Origin: Annona cherimola
Lineage: Eukaryota > Streptophyta > Magnoliopsida > Magnoliales > Annonaceae
DNA: 64,000 nt
Assembly: GCA_030490835.1 (NCBI GenBank)
Contig: CM059974.1
Location: 1,743,501 to 1,807,500 of the forward strand
Reading direction: 5' to 3'
In this document: piece by piece, positions 49,868-63,378 of the stretch
How the letters are laid out: each line of letters begins with the position of its first letter
Numbering within the stretch: the stretch's first letter is position 1
Made by a program: the position numbers and the translations under genes
The notes under the pieces: generated by a model
The model's input: only the letters and a program-made list of their open reading frames with translations
What the model was told of the DNA's origin: nothing
Database searches by the model: none

Positions 49868-50154
49868 CTTGATTAAGAACATACTATTTTGAAGAGTGAT
49901 TTCCAACAAAGTTCGCATGGAGTCGTTTGTACAAATTGTTGCTTTCCGTTTTTCAATTTTTTAAGTTTAAATTATGTGAAATATAAATTACAACTAAATA
50001 AATTTGGAAAAATATTAGAGAAGATTAGGATATAATAATGGGCCATAAGGAAAATAAGAAGAGAAGAATAAAAAAAACTTTTAATTAAGGCGTACCTATT
50101 TCCCCAGCTCCTTGGATGTCTATAAGTAACTGTGTTTTCATAATTTTAATTAGG
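49868..50154. other. Intergenic DNA, nothing recognised
   Basis: AT-rich, with no frame or repeat I can name. Confidence 0.4.
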
Positions 50155-50525
50155 GTAAATTCCACTTATACTTATGAGTTTTATCCTTAATCTTTCTTAT
50201 ATACACACAAATTTTTAAAAAGTTTAAATATACCCATTTATTTTGCCTAAAATTTAATTATACTTATGTCGTTAAAAATCTGTTAAAAAGACCATTAATT
50301 TCCGGTAAAATAACGAATATTAACACCTCTAATTATGATTTTTTTGTTAAGAATTCATATTCTAATGGACATACTGGTCATTTCATAAGAAACTAACCGC
50401 TTATTTAATAAATTTTTAACAACATGGATAAAATACATGGGTATACTATAGTTGGAATTTTTTAAAGTTCGTACCTTAAGTAGAGTTACAGATAAAATAC
50501 AGGGGTACTTTGCTTTTTTAATTAC
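50155..50525. repeat. Fold-back element
   Basis: The left arm (TTTAAAAAGTTTAAATATAC, CCCATTTATTTTGCC) pairs with the right arm (GGATAAAATACATGGGTAT, AATTTTTTAAAGTTCGTACC). Confidence 0.55.
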
Positions 50526-51094
50526 ACCAATAATGATAATACAAATAACAAAATGCAAGTACTAGATTAAGATATAAGAATGGGCCAATGAGGTGTCTCT
50601 CGTCGCATCACGTTGTCCATCCTGACTTGGTGGAACATAAGGCACCTTAATATATCTCTTTAAGTATAATATCAAAAATATTTATAAGCTGATAACATTA
50701 AAAACATTTAAGAGCGTATAATCATTAAAATCATTTGATATTTAAAAAGCGCATGAGCACATGTTTTGGTACCTAAACCTTCAAATTATTTATCATTTTT
50801 TCCAAAAATTATTTAAACTTTTTAGATTAATGATTCTATGCAATCCGATAATATTCAGATACTTGAACAGATTAAGTTTTTATCAATTACTCTAATAATA
50901 TTGTTCTTATAATGCTTGTTTATACTTCGCTATAAGATTTCGTCAGAACAAGATTTTTTTTGGCTTGGTCGGATTTTTTTTTTTTTTGAATTGTTATTTC
51001 CCTACCTAAACCTTTTTATTTGGCTTGTTTGGGTTGAATGTTTAAATTCTGAAGAAAAAATTTATAGAAAGTATAATTTAACAGTTTTTAGTAG
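50526..51094. other. Intergenic DNA, nothing recognised
   Basis: AT-rich; short frames only. Confidence 0.4.
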
Positions 51095-51378
51095 TTTTGG
51101 GGAATGATAGAACTTTTAGATGAATAGTTTTTTTTGTATAAAAGTTGTTTAATTGAAGGAAAATGATGTGATATGATATAAGTAATGACGAAGAGTAAAG
51201 AAAATAAGATTAAAATAAATAAGTTAGTTGTGCGAGTAATTATGTAGAAATAATTGAAAAGTAAAATAGTAGTATAGGAAAATATAAAGAAATAATTAAA
51301 AATATGATAATTATGAAGAATAAAAAGTTTTATATTGAAAAAATTTATGTTCAAATTTTTTTAACATTTCCAAACCTG
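51095..51378 (-). repeat. Tourist-like MITE, family A copy 9
   Basis: Reverse orientation: GATGTGATATGATATAAGTA, AAGTTAGTTGTGCGAGTAAT; the right end has TTTCCAAACCTG. Confidence 0.7.
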
Positions 51379-54300
51379 AACAAAATTTTGACCTAAAATT
51401 TACTTAGTAGAAAACAAATATTTTTCTCCGTGAAGTCCAAAACCCGCCTAATTTTTTTTTTTAGTTATTATTTGTACAACGTGATTATGCAGTTAAGGTA
51501 GCTTTATCCAAGATATTAATAAAATCTCTAAAATCATCGCTTACAATTAAACCTGATTGGGTAATGATTCAGTAATGCACATGAAACAAGTCTTAATATA
51601 TACAGGCTTTTTGACGTTTTATTATTTTTTATTTCTATGGGCTCGTATGTAATTTCCGTATATGTCAAAAATTACCATCTTTGAATATTTTGTAGATATT
51701 TTTATAATTTAAAAATCAACCGTTCTCACCCCATTTAAGATTAATAAATTGATAATTTTTTCAAATTATAAAATATGTATAATTCAAACATTACAAATTT
51801 TGGTATATGAATACATGTGGGTTACATAAAAAAAAAATCAAAAACGAAAATAAAAAATGTCAAAATACCTATATACAGAGACTCCGTACTTATATATGTA
51901 TTGAATTAATTCCGACTATTTTATATGATTTTATGACTTTTATTTAATCTTCTAAACTATATATTTTCTTTTTATAGAATTATCTAGGATCTATTTGTAG
52001 ATGAGGCGAGAAATATTGAAAAGAACAATTGAAATATTGAAAAAATGAACAAAGTCTAATTAGATAGGCTTTGTCAAAATATGTTATGATACTTATTGAA
52101 AATATAGATAATGATTAACATATTAAATTTTATCAAATAGCGTAAAGGGTAAAGGAAATAAATTATATAACTTTTAGAATGACGTGATATTTTATTAAAT
52201 TATTATCAACTTATTATATCTATATACATCCTTAATCATTCCTATTTATTTTTGTTAAAAGCTTACTTTCTTTTCTCTTATTCCTACATTATAAAACAGG
52301 CATCCTTGAAGATCAATCAACCGAAGCCAATTAAGAGCAATAATACCCCCACACTCAATTCCATTTTTTATTAATATTAATTTTCCTGCCTTATTATAAT
52401 TATTACTCCACCCGAGAACCTGGTGCAAGTTTTGATCTCCGAGCAACTTAAACATCACGGAGTCTCACTGTCTCAGACTATGAGCAGAATTTCCAAGCCT
52501 AGGCCAGTAGCAAAATTGTAACTTTTTTTTAAAAAGAAAAGTGAAAATTTCTTTTTCTTTTTTATTTTTATTTTTTATTGGAGCCCTGAACACGGCCAAC
52601 AACTCAAAAAGTGAAAATTTTCTTGGATGCTAATGCATTTTCTATTGCGGGTCCACGCTTTACAGTGCTGGCGAGTCTACGCTCGCACGACGAACGTTTC
52701 ATCGTAACTAGAAAATATTTCTCCGCGAAAGTTCCACATTCCCATCGTCGTCCGGTACATCTGCTGTACGTACGCTCGCGTGTTCCTCATCTACTCCTCA
52801 GCTCACATCCGCCGCAGAAATTCGTTAGGCGTAGAGTCTGCAAGCATCCGAAATGCAAGCACGACATTTGGACGGGAGCAAGACTGACATACGTACTTTT
52901 CATATTTGTCTTGGATTTAATTAGACCTTTTTTAGGAAGAGATGATTCCCATTTTCTTTGCGAATTAATACTCTTGGGATTCATAGAAATAGCACTGATG
53001 GATTGGATGCTGGTGTTCTCGACGCATAACAAAATACATGGTTGACGGGTGGGAATAACATCCATCCGTGTGTACGTGAGGCCTTTGCTTTTTTTTTTTT
53101 TAAATGAAAATGTGTTATATTATTTATGAATTATTTGTTTCTTCTGAGTGTTGAGGGGGCGTCAACTTGGCGACGTTGACACGTCCGTTGATAGCTGAGT
53201 CAGACGAATATGATCAGCCGAACCGAGCCGAGCCGAGCCGAGCGATGATGAAGCTGCGGCGGATTCCCTCAAATTTTCAGAAGTTGCGTGAGAGGATCCC
53301 GAATAAGATGAGCTGTATATTTCTCGCATTTGAAGTTAGTTTATAATATTTCAATTTTTTTTATGAATTACCTACGGTTCGAATATATGTTATTGCATAT
53401 TTCCATTTACCTCCTCATCGTTGTGCTATTTTGCAAACTAAACAAATATATAATGTGCATGTGATTAGATAATGGATTACATTTAAGTATTTTTCTAATT
53501 TATGCATAAATATATATATTTTTAAGTAAGGTAAATGAATATATTTACTTTAAAGAAAATTAATCTTCCTATCTAAATAAATAATGCCAAATTTAATATA
53601 TGAAATTAATTTCTCATTGATTGTTTAGATGAGAAAAAAATACACACGCAGCTACGTGAAAGCACTTGTCGTGGATGCGTGGCTCTTTCTAGCGTTGTCG
53701 TATTTGCCGGGCGCGCATACAGAAACGCGGAAACGCGTGTCCAGTACGAAGAGCTCATACCACGGGCCTGCAGCACACGTGTACCTGCGCACGCATATCA
53801 AGACCCATGCAACCGGCTGCACCAGAGAATGGTCGGAAAGATAATCCTCTGCATTGCAGATGCAAAAAGTCACAAGATAATGACCATACGGACATTCAAT
53901 GACATATTGCCATGTCAGGGTTCCATCTAACCGTCTTAAAAACCATTTTTTTCCATGCTACTCGGTTGGACGGGTGTCGAAGTTTAGCTAGTCTTCGAAG
54001 AAGTGGACGGTTTGGATGGCTTCCAAGGCCGATGAATTTCCAGTGTATGGCCACGTCAGAAGGCCACGTATTTACCACTTTTTTTTTTTTTTAATCTCTG
54101 AATTCTTTTTGAGCTCCGGTTCACGAGAAAATCGAAACCAGAGATGATTGACAAATGATGTATTATATTAGGAATCAGAAAAGTAATATCTTATGTAAAA
54201 ATTTTAAAAAAACAAAAAATATAATATTGAACGTCCAGGCATTAGCCTGATTAACCGGTCTCAACGGCACCGATGGTGCCGACTTGGGATCGAGTAGGAG

Positions 54301-55002
54301 CTGGCCTCCCAAGTGGGAGCTGACCTTGTAGTCCCCCTTTTAGTTAGATGGAAATAAAAAATCTTATCCATTAAATCGATCTTCAATGCTTCCTAATCTT
54401 GAACATGCGTCAGCTTGATTAATTCCCTCACCTTTTTATTTTAAAAAATGTTAAAATTCTGTCTTTTTCCGTTCTCTTTATTTTTCTTCTTACGTCTTTG
54501 AAGTTTGAACGATATATCATGCCTAAATATTTATTTTTTTCTTCAAGACTTCTATGATTAACGATGCAGTTCATGTTTTTTCGTAAGCTGATTTATCATT
54601 TTATATCTCATCTAATTTTGATGGCTAATGTTAAATAATGCAAATGGACCTCAAAATTAAAAGTTTAATGGATGAGCATTTTGCTTTTATTTCATCTTTC
54701 AGATTTTATTTCATTGTGTACAGCATAATCCAAGAATATTACTATACAACTCTTAATTATATCTAAGTAGGCTACTAATTTGATCAATTAAATTTTTTTT
54801 TATTTTATTGAAGGAGGAAAGAACAAACAAGCTCCCAACAGGGTTGAATTTTGGACGTTGAGCTTACAAGCCACAATATAAAATCAGTGAACATAGTACG
54901 AGTTCACGATTAATTAAAGTTAGAAAACTCTCCGTGCAAAATATTTTTTAAAAAATGATGAGTATATGAAAGTGATTGTCAAAGTTTTTAAAAGATCAAA
55001 AC
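51379..55002. other. Intergenic DNA, no supported gene
   Basis: 51620-51860 resembles the palindromic sequence at 19430-19760. 52610-53050 and 53640-54060 are locally GC-richer and open frames up to 144 residues (52611-53045), but none shows a domain or splice structure I recognise. A CCGAG repeat lies at 53220-53243. Confidence 0.4.
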
Positions 55003-55005
55003 TTA

Positions 55006-55548
55006 GGATGTATTTGGGAAGGTGTAAAATTTTTGGGTGAAACATTTTTTACGTAAAAATTTTTAAAATGAAATAAAATGTTACGATGTAAGACGATTGG
55101 AATAATGATGAGAAATAAAAATAATAAAAGTAGGATATGTTTAGGAAGTAATAAAAATTTTAAATGAAATTTTTTTTTATAAAAGCTTTTAAAATAAGAA
55201 AAAATGATATGATATAATAAGAGTAATGATGATGAATAAAGAGAATGAGATTAAAATAGATAAGTTAATTGTATGAGTAGTTATGTAAAAATTATTGAAA
55301 AATATAATAGTTGTACAGTAAAATATGAAAAAAATTAAAAATACGACAATGTTAAAAAGTGAAAAAGTTTTAAATTAAAAAATTTTGATTTGGAAAGTTT
55401 TATAAGTAATCAAAAACACGCCCTTAAAATAGAAAGTTATTTATATGTGTAGTTTCGAAAAAATGATTGAAAAATAGAGTAGTTATCAGAAATAATTAAA
55501 AAATAAATTAATATAATGAAAAATTTTGATTTAAAAAAGTTATTGTTG
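55006..55548 (-). repeat. Tourist-like MITE, family A copy 10, split by copy 11
   Basis: The left half 55006-55132 begins GGATGTATTTGGG and stops in the family core at ATGATGAGAAATAAAAATAA. The right half resumes at 55424 with TTAAAATAGAAAGTTATTTA. Together they line up with one family member. Its right end is worn. Confidence 0.7.
55133..55423 (-). repeat. Tourist-like MITE, family A copy 11, nested in copy 10
   Basis: Left end GGATATGTTT, right end AAACACGCCC. Flanked by GTA (55130-55132) and TTA (55424-55426). A full-length 291-bp member sitting inside another. Confidence 0.75.
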
Positions 55549-57424
55549 GAGGCGAATGTGACCTTCATTTAGATTCTTGATGCATACATCCATTTATAAA
55601 ATTCTTCATAAAAACTAAACATAAAGTCAAATGAAAAATGAGGTGAGAAGGCAAGAGAAAGGACATATGTTGAAACTAATCCAAGGCCATTAAATATTGC
55701 GGCAATTCCAATGCCCCTGTAAAATAGCTGGAGGTGCGTCTGTCGACTCAAATATGGCATACGGCGACGGTAGCGTATGAAGTCGTTTTCCTGGAATGCA
55801 TGCATCTACAGAAGATGGTACGAATGAAATAAGCGCTGGCAGCAGGATGCAAGAGGCATTAACTGTAGCCTAATTTATTTTTTTTTTATCAGTTTTTATA
55901 TACTACATTACCTCAAATGATATTATATTCAAGTCCCGATGCATTTTCACTGATATTCTGCAAATATCTTGACCACTATCCTCATTTTTTATAGCGGTAT
56001 TTTCTATCTATGCCAACCGCCACCACAACACACTCGGGGCGAATCGAACGCATGTCTTCCGGAGCTTCTAGATTTTTTATTTTTTTTTTTAAATTTAAAA
56101 TTTTATTTTTTTTAAATGGAGAGAACGTGGGTTTCCTTCCCACCCTCACCGGCCATTCCGCTAGCCTTCAGCTCGGTTGCTCATCGATATTTCGCGTATC
56201 AGCTCGGTTCAGCTCAGCGTCAAGTCAGCCAACGTTTGAATAAAAGTCCTAGACTTCAGAACTCGAAGGTGGGGCTAAACTGTCTATTCAAAAATCTCTA
56301 TCTATGCTGAATAATCGAATTTAAAACCATTCGAAAATTCGAGTCATTCATTCTCAAAAAAAAATAAAAAATAAAAAATAAAAAATCGAGTCATTCATGT
56401 TGAAAACGGATTAAAACTTCCGATTAGAAATTCATAAAAATAATTCTATAATTCATTATATTATTTTAACGATAAATATCTTTGCTTTTATCACATAATT
56501 TGTTATACAAATAGTTAACTAAGAAGTATAAAATAATTAACCAACCAATAAAAATACATAGTAACAAAATATTATTAATATTTAACTACGGTTGTATTAA
56601 AATCTTAAAATATTACTTTAAGATCGTCCATTTATTAATTAATTTGCATTCAATAAGATTAGACAGCAATTTTAATTATTTAACCACGACAAGCATTATA
56701 GTTATTAATGTATTAAGTCCTACTACTTGAAAAAATCCTACGCATTTAGCTTCGATGAACACACTTGCCTTATTATTATTATTATTATTATTTTATTGTT
56801 TTGAATTGTTACTATGTAGGTTCAAATATGAACTTCTTATATGTGGCGATTGAGGTCGGTGCGTGAGTGGTGCGAAAACATGCTCCTGGAGATGGGCGTC
56901 TTCGACTCAAAGTAGTAGAACAACATTTTTTTTTATGTTACACAACAACAGTTTTGCATGGTGACGTTGCATCATTTGGTGGCGTAATTTTCTACTCTAG
57001 TGTGTGGAAGCATCTAGCAGTTGAGAAAAACATTAGAAAATAATGTTAGAAAAATTGGATTATTGGTAAGATGTTTGTAATATTGATGTTAGGATACTAT
57101 AAGAATATCTCGTAACTTTCTTGTAACATCAGTTGATATAATTGCAACATATGAATACCAATAAGAAAAATATGAACTTCTTATATATGAAATTTGAGCT
57201 TTTCATCGTAAATGAAACAAATTGATTTTTATCTTTCAAAATTAAAAATAAATATTTTTTAAAATTATACAATTTAGTGTATGATTGAAGTATTTACTTC
57301 GAATCAATAAATAATAAAATAATTTAAAAATCCTTGATATACAATTCTATATAAGCAATTCATAAAAATATATTTTATTATTCACAAACTAATTTATTTT
57401 TTAAAACGTAATCATATTTACATG
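55549..57424. other. Intergenic DNA, no supported gene
   Basis: A (TTA)n run at 56770-56793. A 78-residue - strand frame at 55569-55805 is unusually well mixed in composition, but I do not recognise it. The rest is AT-rich. Confidence 0.35.
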
Positions 57425-58015
57425 TAGAATTTATTTTTTGTCAAAATAGAAATTAATATCCTAGTTCGGGTTCAAACCTTTGAACCTCTCTCACACTCAT
57501 GCACTCTATTCTTACGTGTGAACGTGCCCACCACCTAGTAGTTAAGTCTTTTTACGCACTGTTAAAATAAATTTTTATGAGTAGAATGAAACTTTGCCAC
57601 AACTTATTTTTGACAATTGATCTACCATCTACGACTAGTCAAAATATTCAATTTTTATTTTTAAAATTTTTAATAGAATTATTGATTTAGGTATATATTA
57701 TTTATAAATAAAAATTTACCCATTTTGGTTATATATATTTATTATATACTTTTAAATGCAGTGGTATTGTAGTTATTTTCATACTTTATGAAAATCACAA
57801 TGACACTTTTGTGTTTAAAAACATAAAATAAATACATAAAAATTGATAAAATTTCATTTGTAGATAATGAAAAGTCTCATTTTGCTCATAAAAATTTATT
57901 TTAAAAGCACGTGAAAAATCTCACTAGGTGGTGTGACAATTTGACACAAATGAGCAAGTGTAATAGAGGTTCAAGTTTTGAACCCAAGTTGGAATGTTAA
58001 TTTCTATTTATACAA
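57425..58015. repeat. Large fold-back element or inverted SINE pair, about 590 bp
   Basis: Arms of about 170-190 bp: AGAAATTAATATCCTAGTTC..CTCATAAAAATTTATTTTAA (read on -) against CTCATAAAAATTTATTTTAA..TTGGAATGTTAATTTCTATT. Each arm holds CTAGGTGGTG and a B-box-like GGTTTGAACCC or TTTTGAACCC, reminiscent of tRNA-derived SINEs in opposite orientation. Confidence 0.65.
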
Positions 58016-59279
58016 AAAAAAAAATCAATAGGCATTTGCTCATATGGTAACCTAGGTGGCTGGCTGGTAGCCAATCTGGGTCCGGTCGCCTCCTTGATAG
58101 AGGGGTATTTTACAATTTTCTGTAGTTTTTACAATTTCCCCCCGGAAAATAGAATATTTCTAGGTTCCTCTAGTGCTGGGATGTTAATAAAAAAATTTCT
58201 CTCTAATATAAGAGTTATAAATGTACTTAATTATAATTTTAGTTATTATATTATATAAATACCAATAAAAAATTTTAAAATAAATATTAATACCGGTATG
58301 CGAAGGTCACAACTCCTCGTATCTCACACCCCATGCATCTCATCCCCACACGTATCTTCTGGTGGGACGTTTTATTCTCTCATGTGCTCCGTTGGAGCCT
58401 CGAGGGAATTGCGGTTGCGGCTCGGCTCAATCAGCGCCATATGATTCAGTGGTTGATCGGCGCGGGTCGCTGTGGAAGTGAGAACTAGAAGCGACCCGAG
58501 GAGTAAATGAAATGACTTGAGGTCTGTTCGAAAAGCACCCTGTTGGATTGTATTGGATTTTTTTTTTTTTTCTATGGTAGGATTGTATTGTATTGAATGG
58601 GACGATAATTGTATTATTTGCAATTTTTATGAAATTTTTATTTCTGCATATAACAATCTTGATTCTTAATATTACATCCTCATTTTCTATACAGTCACTC
58701 AATTTCTACTTCTATTCCGAATGATTCAACGAATTAGAATGAGATATGAATTTTTTTTATTTTTAAAATAATCGTATAATATTTTATTTTTCAGTACATT
58801 CGATACACAATGATTTTTATATTATCTAAACTTCTGGGTATCCCATCTCTTCATCAAAATCCAGTTCATTGGATGCTCGCGGATGGGCCCTACGGTTCTA
58901 ACAATGCAGCGGCTGATAAGCAGCCAATGAAAATTTGAAAAAGTTGGCTGTCACTCAAGTCTAGATCAATCAAAACCTATGACCCAGTGGGCCACGTCGC
59001 TATGGCTGAATTGTATACAAACCGTCCAAAGAAAGGATTCGTTTGATTTTTTATTATTATTTTTTTATAAAAATCTAGAAATGAACGATAAGACGCACCT
59101 TTCAAGATCAACCTAAAATCCGTGATGCCATAAATAAGCGTCATTTGCGGGCCCTTATCCTAAATGGAAACCTAGCAACGGGACAATCCTAGCCGTCCTT
59201 TTCTCCGTCTTGTTGCGGCTTATCAATCACCACATTATTCAACATTTGCATGGGACCAGTCCTCCTTTTAAATAATTAT
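58016..59279. other. Intergenic DNA, no supported gene
   Basis: 58290-58510 is locally GC-richer, but its frames (58372-58623, 58427-58702 on -) contain no recognisable domain. Confidence 0.4.
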
Positions 59280-59705
59280 TTAAAAATTGAGTAATTTCAA
59301 ATATACAAGTTTGAAAACTTTCATATATATTTACTAAGTATGGATAAAATTTCACCACGGAATGTACAATTAAAAATAACTGTTATTCATCATAGAAAAT
59401 GTTCAAAATACTCATTATTATTTATTAGTAATAATCATTTAGCTATGACGGAAGTTGCACGATTTAATAAAAACTTATCAAACTTAAGAAAGAAGCTAAG
59501 CAGCATGAGTTCTAATGGTCTGGATATGACCAAATGACGATGGATGCTAAATCGATCATTTGGAATTTTTAAATTATTAAACGTTCCAAACAGTCATATT
59601 GGGTATATTTAAAATTATTGAAATATTTTGTGGGTATATGTGAAAGTTTTCAAACTTAATTTGTAATTAAGGGCAGAAGTAGTGAGTATATTTAAAATTA
59701 ATCCT
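59280..59705. repeat. Fold-back element
   Basis: TTTGAAAACTTTCATATATA on the left pairs with GTATATGTGAAAGTTTTCAA on the right; TTTCAAATATAC with GTATATTTAAAATT further out. Confidence 0.6.
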
Positions 59706-62700
59706 TGAAAATTTATATCATTTTCCATATTTTTAACGAGTACAAAAATAATAAATCAATAAGGCAATCCCCCTCCCGAGCATCGGGGATAACAAGAACC
59801 CTTCTAGCTGGGCTTTTATATGATGGACCCTAATAATGTGTATAATAATATTTTGCACATATGTTTTCGCATTCTACAAAATAATCCGTGTACGTTCAAG
59901 CCTTTTATAAAATAAGTTATGTTGAAGTCACTTTTAATACTCTAGAAGAACAGAATTTATAACTCATTCTATTCATACAATACTAAATATATGTTACTAG
60001 TAAGGTTTGCTTTGCAGAAGGCTTAAAAGCATATATGAGTTACGAGGCGATTTTTGCAAAACGCAAAAGCATACGTGCCAAAAATGCAGATCTGCATTCT
60101 TACGGGTCAACATTGCAAAACCCTTTTCTCTAGTAAATTCTCCAAAGCCTTCTGAATGCCCGTGCACCTTCTTCCTCTTTTTCATCCTCCAAGGAAATGA
60201 TTATCTTTTCCATAATTCACTGCCACCCACATTGTCACGAGTGTAGAAGATAAAAACTCCAGGAAAAAGAGTGGGCCACATGATTCTCTTGCTGTATGTC
60301 ACGAAAGGCTGGCAAACCCTTCAATTCATTCAATCGACTTAACCACATCATAGTAATTCTTTTGACTCAAGGAAATGTGGTCCACATCTTACGAATCCAA
60401 AGTGAAATGTGGGCAAAATTTATTTTTCATCCACTCATAATATCTATAACCTTTTGAAATTTTGACTTTTTTTATGCAGAAAAAAATACATAAGTACTGA
60501 TAATTTACTACAGCTCTTTGATTTTTGCTGGGCTTCTGCATCCATACTTAGGCTAAAATTGTTATAACTTTTGTAGAATTTGAACCCACACTTACATGGT
60601 TTGTCTCAAATTGTAAGCTTACTCGCTAAAAATGTTGAAAATACCGTTGTGAACAATAAAATGAGAAATATAAAAATACTTTTTGAATACCACGAAATTT
60701 TATTTTCTAAAAATAGTTCTCGCATTAAATATATCCTTTGGAGTAACATCTATAAAAAATAAACGAAATAAACATACCTTAAAATTCTAAAATTTTATTT
60801 TTATAAACATTTCCCACATTAAATGGATCCAATTCAATGTGAGAAATATTTATAAAAAATATTTTTGGATATTTTAAAGACATTTTCTTATTTTTTTTAT
60901 TCTTTATAAAAGTACTGTTGTCATTTTCGAAAAAAGGTTTAGGATTTGGAGGCACCTCTTCAATTTTGGGCAAATTTTTTAAGTATAAATGCAAATTTTA
61001 CAAAAGTCATAACATACCTACAATTTTATCTAAATTTTGTAGGTAGGAATGCAAAATTCTCTTCTTTTTTTTTGGTTAAAAATGATATATCTAATACATC
61101 TATACTTAGTTTATGCTTATTTTATGACTAAGAAATGATGGTACTGCAAAATATAATTTTTAGCTCTTTTCGGTTTTTTATTTTTTTATTTTTTTTTATT
61201 TTTACCCTCCTCTCCTCGCGAGTCATGCTTGCCTCGTGTTAGCCTCAAGCCATCAGCCTCGTTCAGCGCGCGCCGTTAATCGAAACTCTGGGAAAAAAAT
61301 GTTGTTCATATGTTAAAAATATTGTTATGATTTCATCATTTGGAGAAAGCGGTTGTATTCAGATAAGCGAAGCAGGAATTTTCAAATTGGGAAGTGGGGC
61401 CCACCCGCCCAACCAAAGGAACAGGTTGTTTCAAAACTGGCCGGAGGAACAGTTCCTCCCTATTTTATTTAAACGCAGCCGCAAAGCAATTTCAGTAGTC
61501 CAGGTGTAAATACATAAGGGAAAACTGTTCCGCCACCAAAAGCTGCCCTAATTCGTGTCCACTGCCAGCCACTCCAGCTGTATTTCGGTTTTTTTTTTTT
61601 TATATTATCCATTTTGTTTTTTTATTTCTTATTTTCAGCTCCCAATTTAATCGTCCGTCGCGATGCACTGAGGTCTTGTTTTGTGCAACTATGGTTGTCA
61701 GGTTGTGGTTAGAGAGAGGCCCAAATTGGTTCGGTGGGCGCACATGTCATAACCCGTCCATGGATACAAGGGTGCATTTGTTTATGGGACAACGGTAAAA
61801 GGGAGAATGAATATTAAGATAAAGTGGAAATAAAAAAATAAATAAGATAATTGTATAAAAGGATATGAGAAAATAATTGAGATATAAGGATAGAAATGAA
61901 AAAAAAAGATAATTAAGTATTGACTTTTTGGATTCTCTTTTTTTTGTTTTTCTCTAAATAAACACGTCCTCTTTTTTTTTCTTGAATTAAACCACAATTT
62001 ATATAATTTAGGATAAGAGTAGATTGAAAATTTTGACTCAAATTTAAAAATACGGTAGAGATAGGTCCACCATGTCTCAGAATAAATAGATTTTATCCGC
62101 TCGCATATATTCATTTATTAAAGATTATAAGCATATTTTTATCTTATTTTTTATTATTTTAAAATTTTCAAATGATTTATGCTCAATTATATTATAATTT
62201 AATTTTTAAAATTTATATTTTATAATAATTAATGTCTAAGTTTGGTACAAATCAGATTTTATATTAACTAAATATTTAAATACTAAAAATAGAAATTTAT
62301 ATGAATTTTCAACTCAGATTTTTGGTTCAAGTTGCAAATGAAATTTCTAACAAAATATAGTTCGTTAAATTGTTTCAATAAATTTCTTTTACTTTCACTA
62401 TTTAATAATGTATTAAAGCATTCAACTGATAAATTTAATATAGATATAATTTAACGTTGGATGCGTATAAATTCTTAAACTTATCGCATTTCGCCTGCAT
62501 TTTTAGAATGAATTACCAACTCGAGAACGATCCCAGATCAGCCTAATTATATTTGTCATAGGTTTTTTGGTAAAATATATATATATATATATACACATGA
62601 TAAGAGGCGAGAAAGAAGATGAACGAGGAGTTCGGTCCAGACTAGAGGTAGGAAAACGCTCGGCGTGGTTTCGCCCCGAACTGATACGTCATGGATACAT

Positions 62701-63022
62701 GCGGGGCCCATCACATTTCCGGGGAAGGAACGAGACCGTTTGACTCGGCAGCCTTCGGGCATATCCTTTTCCAATGGCCCGCCATGCATTGCAATCTGCA
62801 GGCATACAGCCACCCATTCATTTTCCAATGCTATAATTTCAAAAATCTTGAGCCACATGAATCATGTTTAGTAACCACGAAAAAACTCTTCTACTCCCTT
62901 TTATTTCTTTTATTATCACTCCTTTTAATTATTGTTGTTGTTAGTCGTTGTTGTCATTATTATTATAAAGAGCATTTCTACACTTTATATACATTTAAGG
63001 TGTGTTGGGGGGAACGTATTAT
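59706..63022. other. Intergenic DNA, no supported gene
   Basis: Two diverged copies of a TTCTAAAATTTTATTTTTAT..CACATTAAAT motif lie near 60690 and 60785. A (TA)n run is at 62573-62595. 62620-62870 is GC-richer but without an identifiable product. Confidence 0.4.
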
Positions 63023-63366
63023 ATGCACCCGGGTGCACTTAGTTTCGGTGCGCCCGGTGTAAATATTCATTTATTATTATTTTTGTAAATTTTTTTACAC
63101 AATTGTTAATATAAGTGTATTTAATGTGTGTATTAATTTCTAATATTTTTTGAAATTTTTAGATTTTTTTAGATTTTAAAAATCAGTGTCATTTTAATAA
63201 TTTTAAATTACTAAAATGTCACTAATTTTTAAAAATTTAAAAAAATAAAAATTGATACACGTGTTAAATACATTTAGATTAACACTCTTATGGAGAAGTT
63301 TCAAAAAAATATAAAAAATAGATTAAATGCACCCGGGTGCACCAAGCTAAAGTGCACTCAGGTACA
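63023..63366. repeat. Fold-back element, family D copy 2
   Basis: The self-complementary 14-mer TGCACCCGGGTGCA occurs at 63024-63037 and again at 63329-63342. Arms pair outward as well (GTGCACTTAGTTTCGGTGCG with the inverse of CACCAAGCTAAAGTGCAC). The centre repeats the AAAATCAGTGTCATTTTAAT palindrome of 9555-9880. Confidence 0.75.
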
Positions 63367-63378
63367 ATAAATCAATTT

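Noticed and set aside
53220..53243. CCGAG repeat as a regulatory array
   Set aside because: Only about four short units with no nearby gene; treated as a simple repeat.
62556..63062. Frames of 100 and 123 residues on opposite strands
   Set aside because: Mutually overlapping, unrecognised and extending into a fold-back element.
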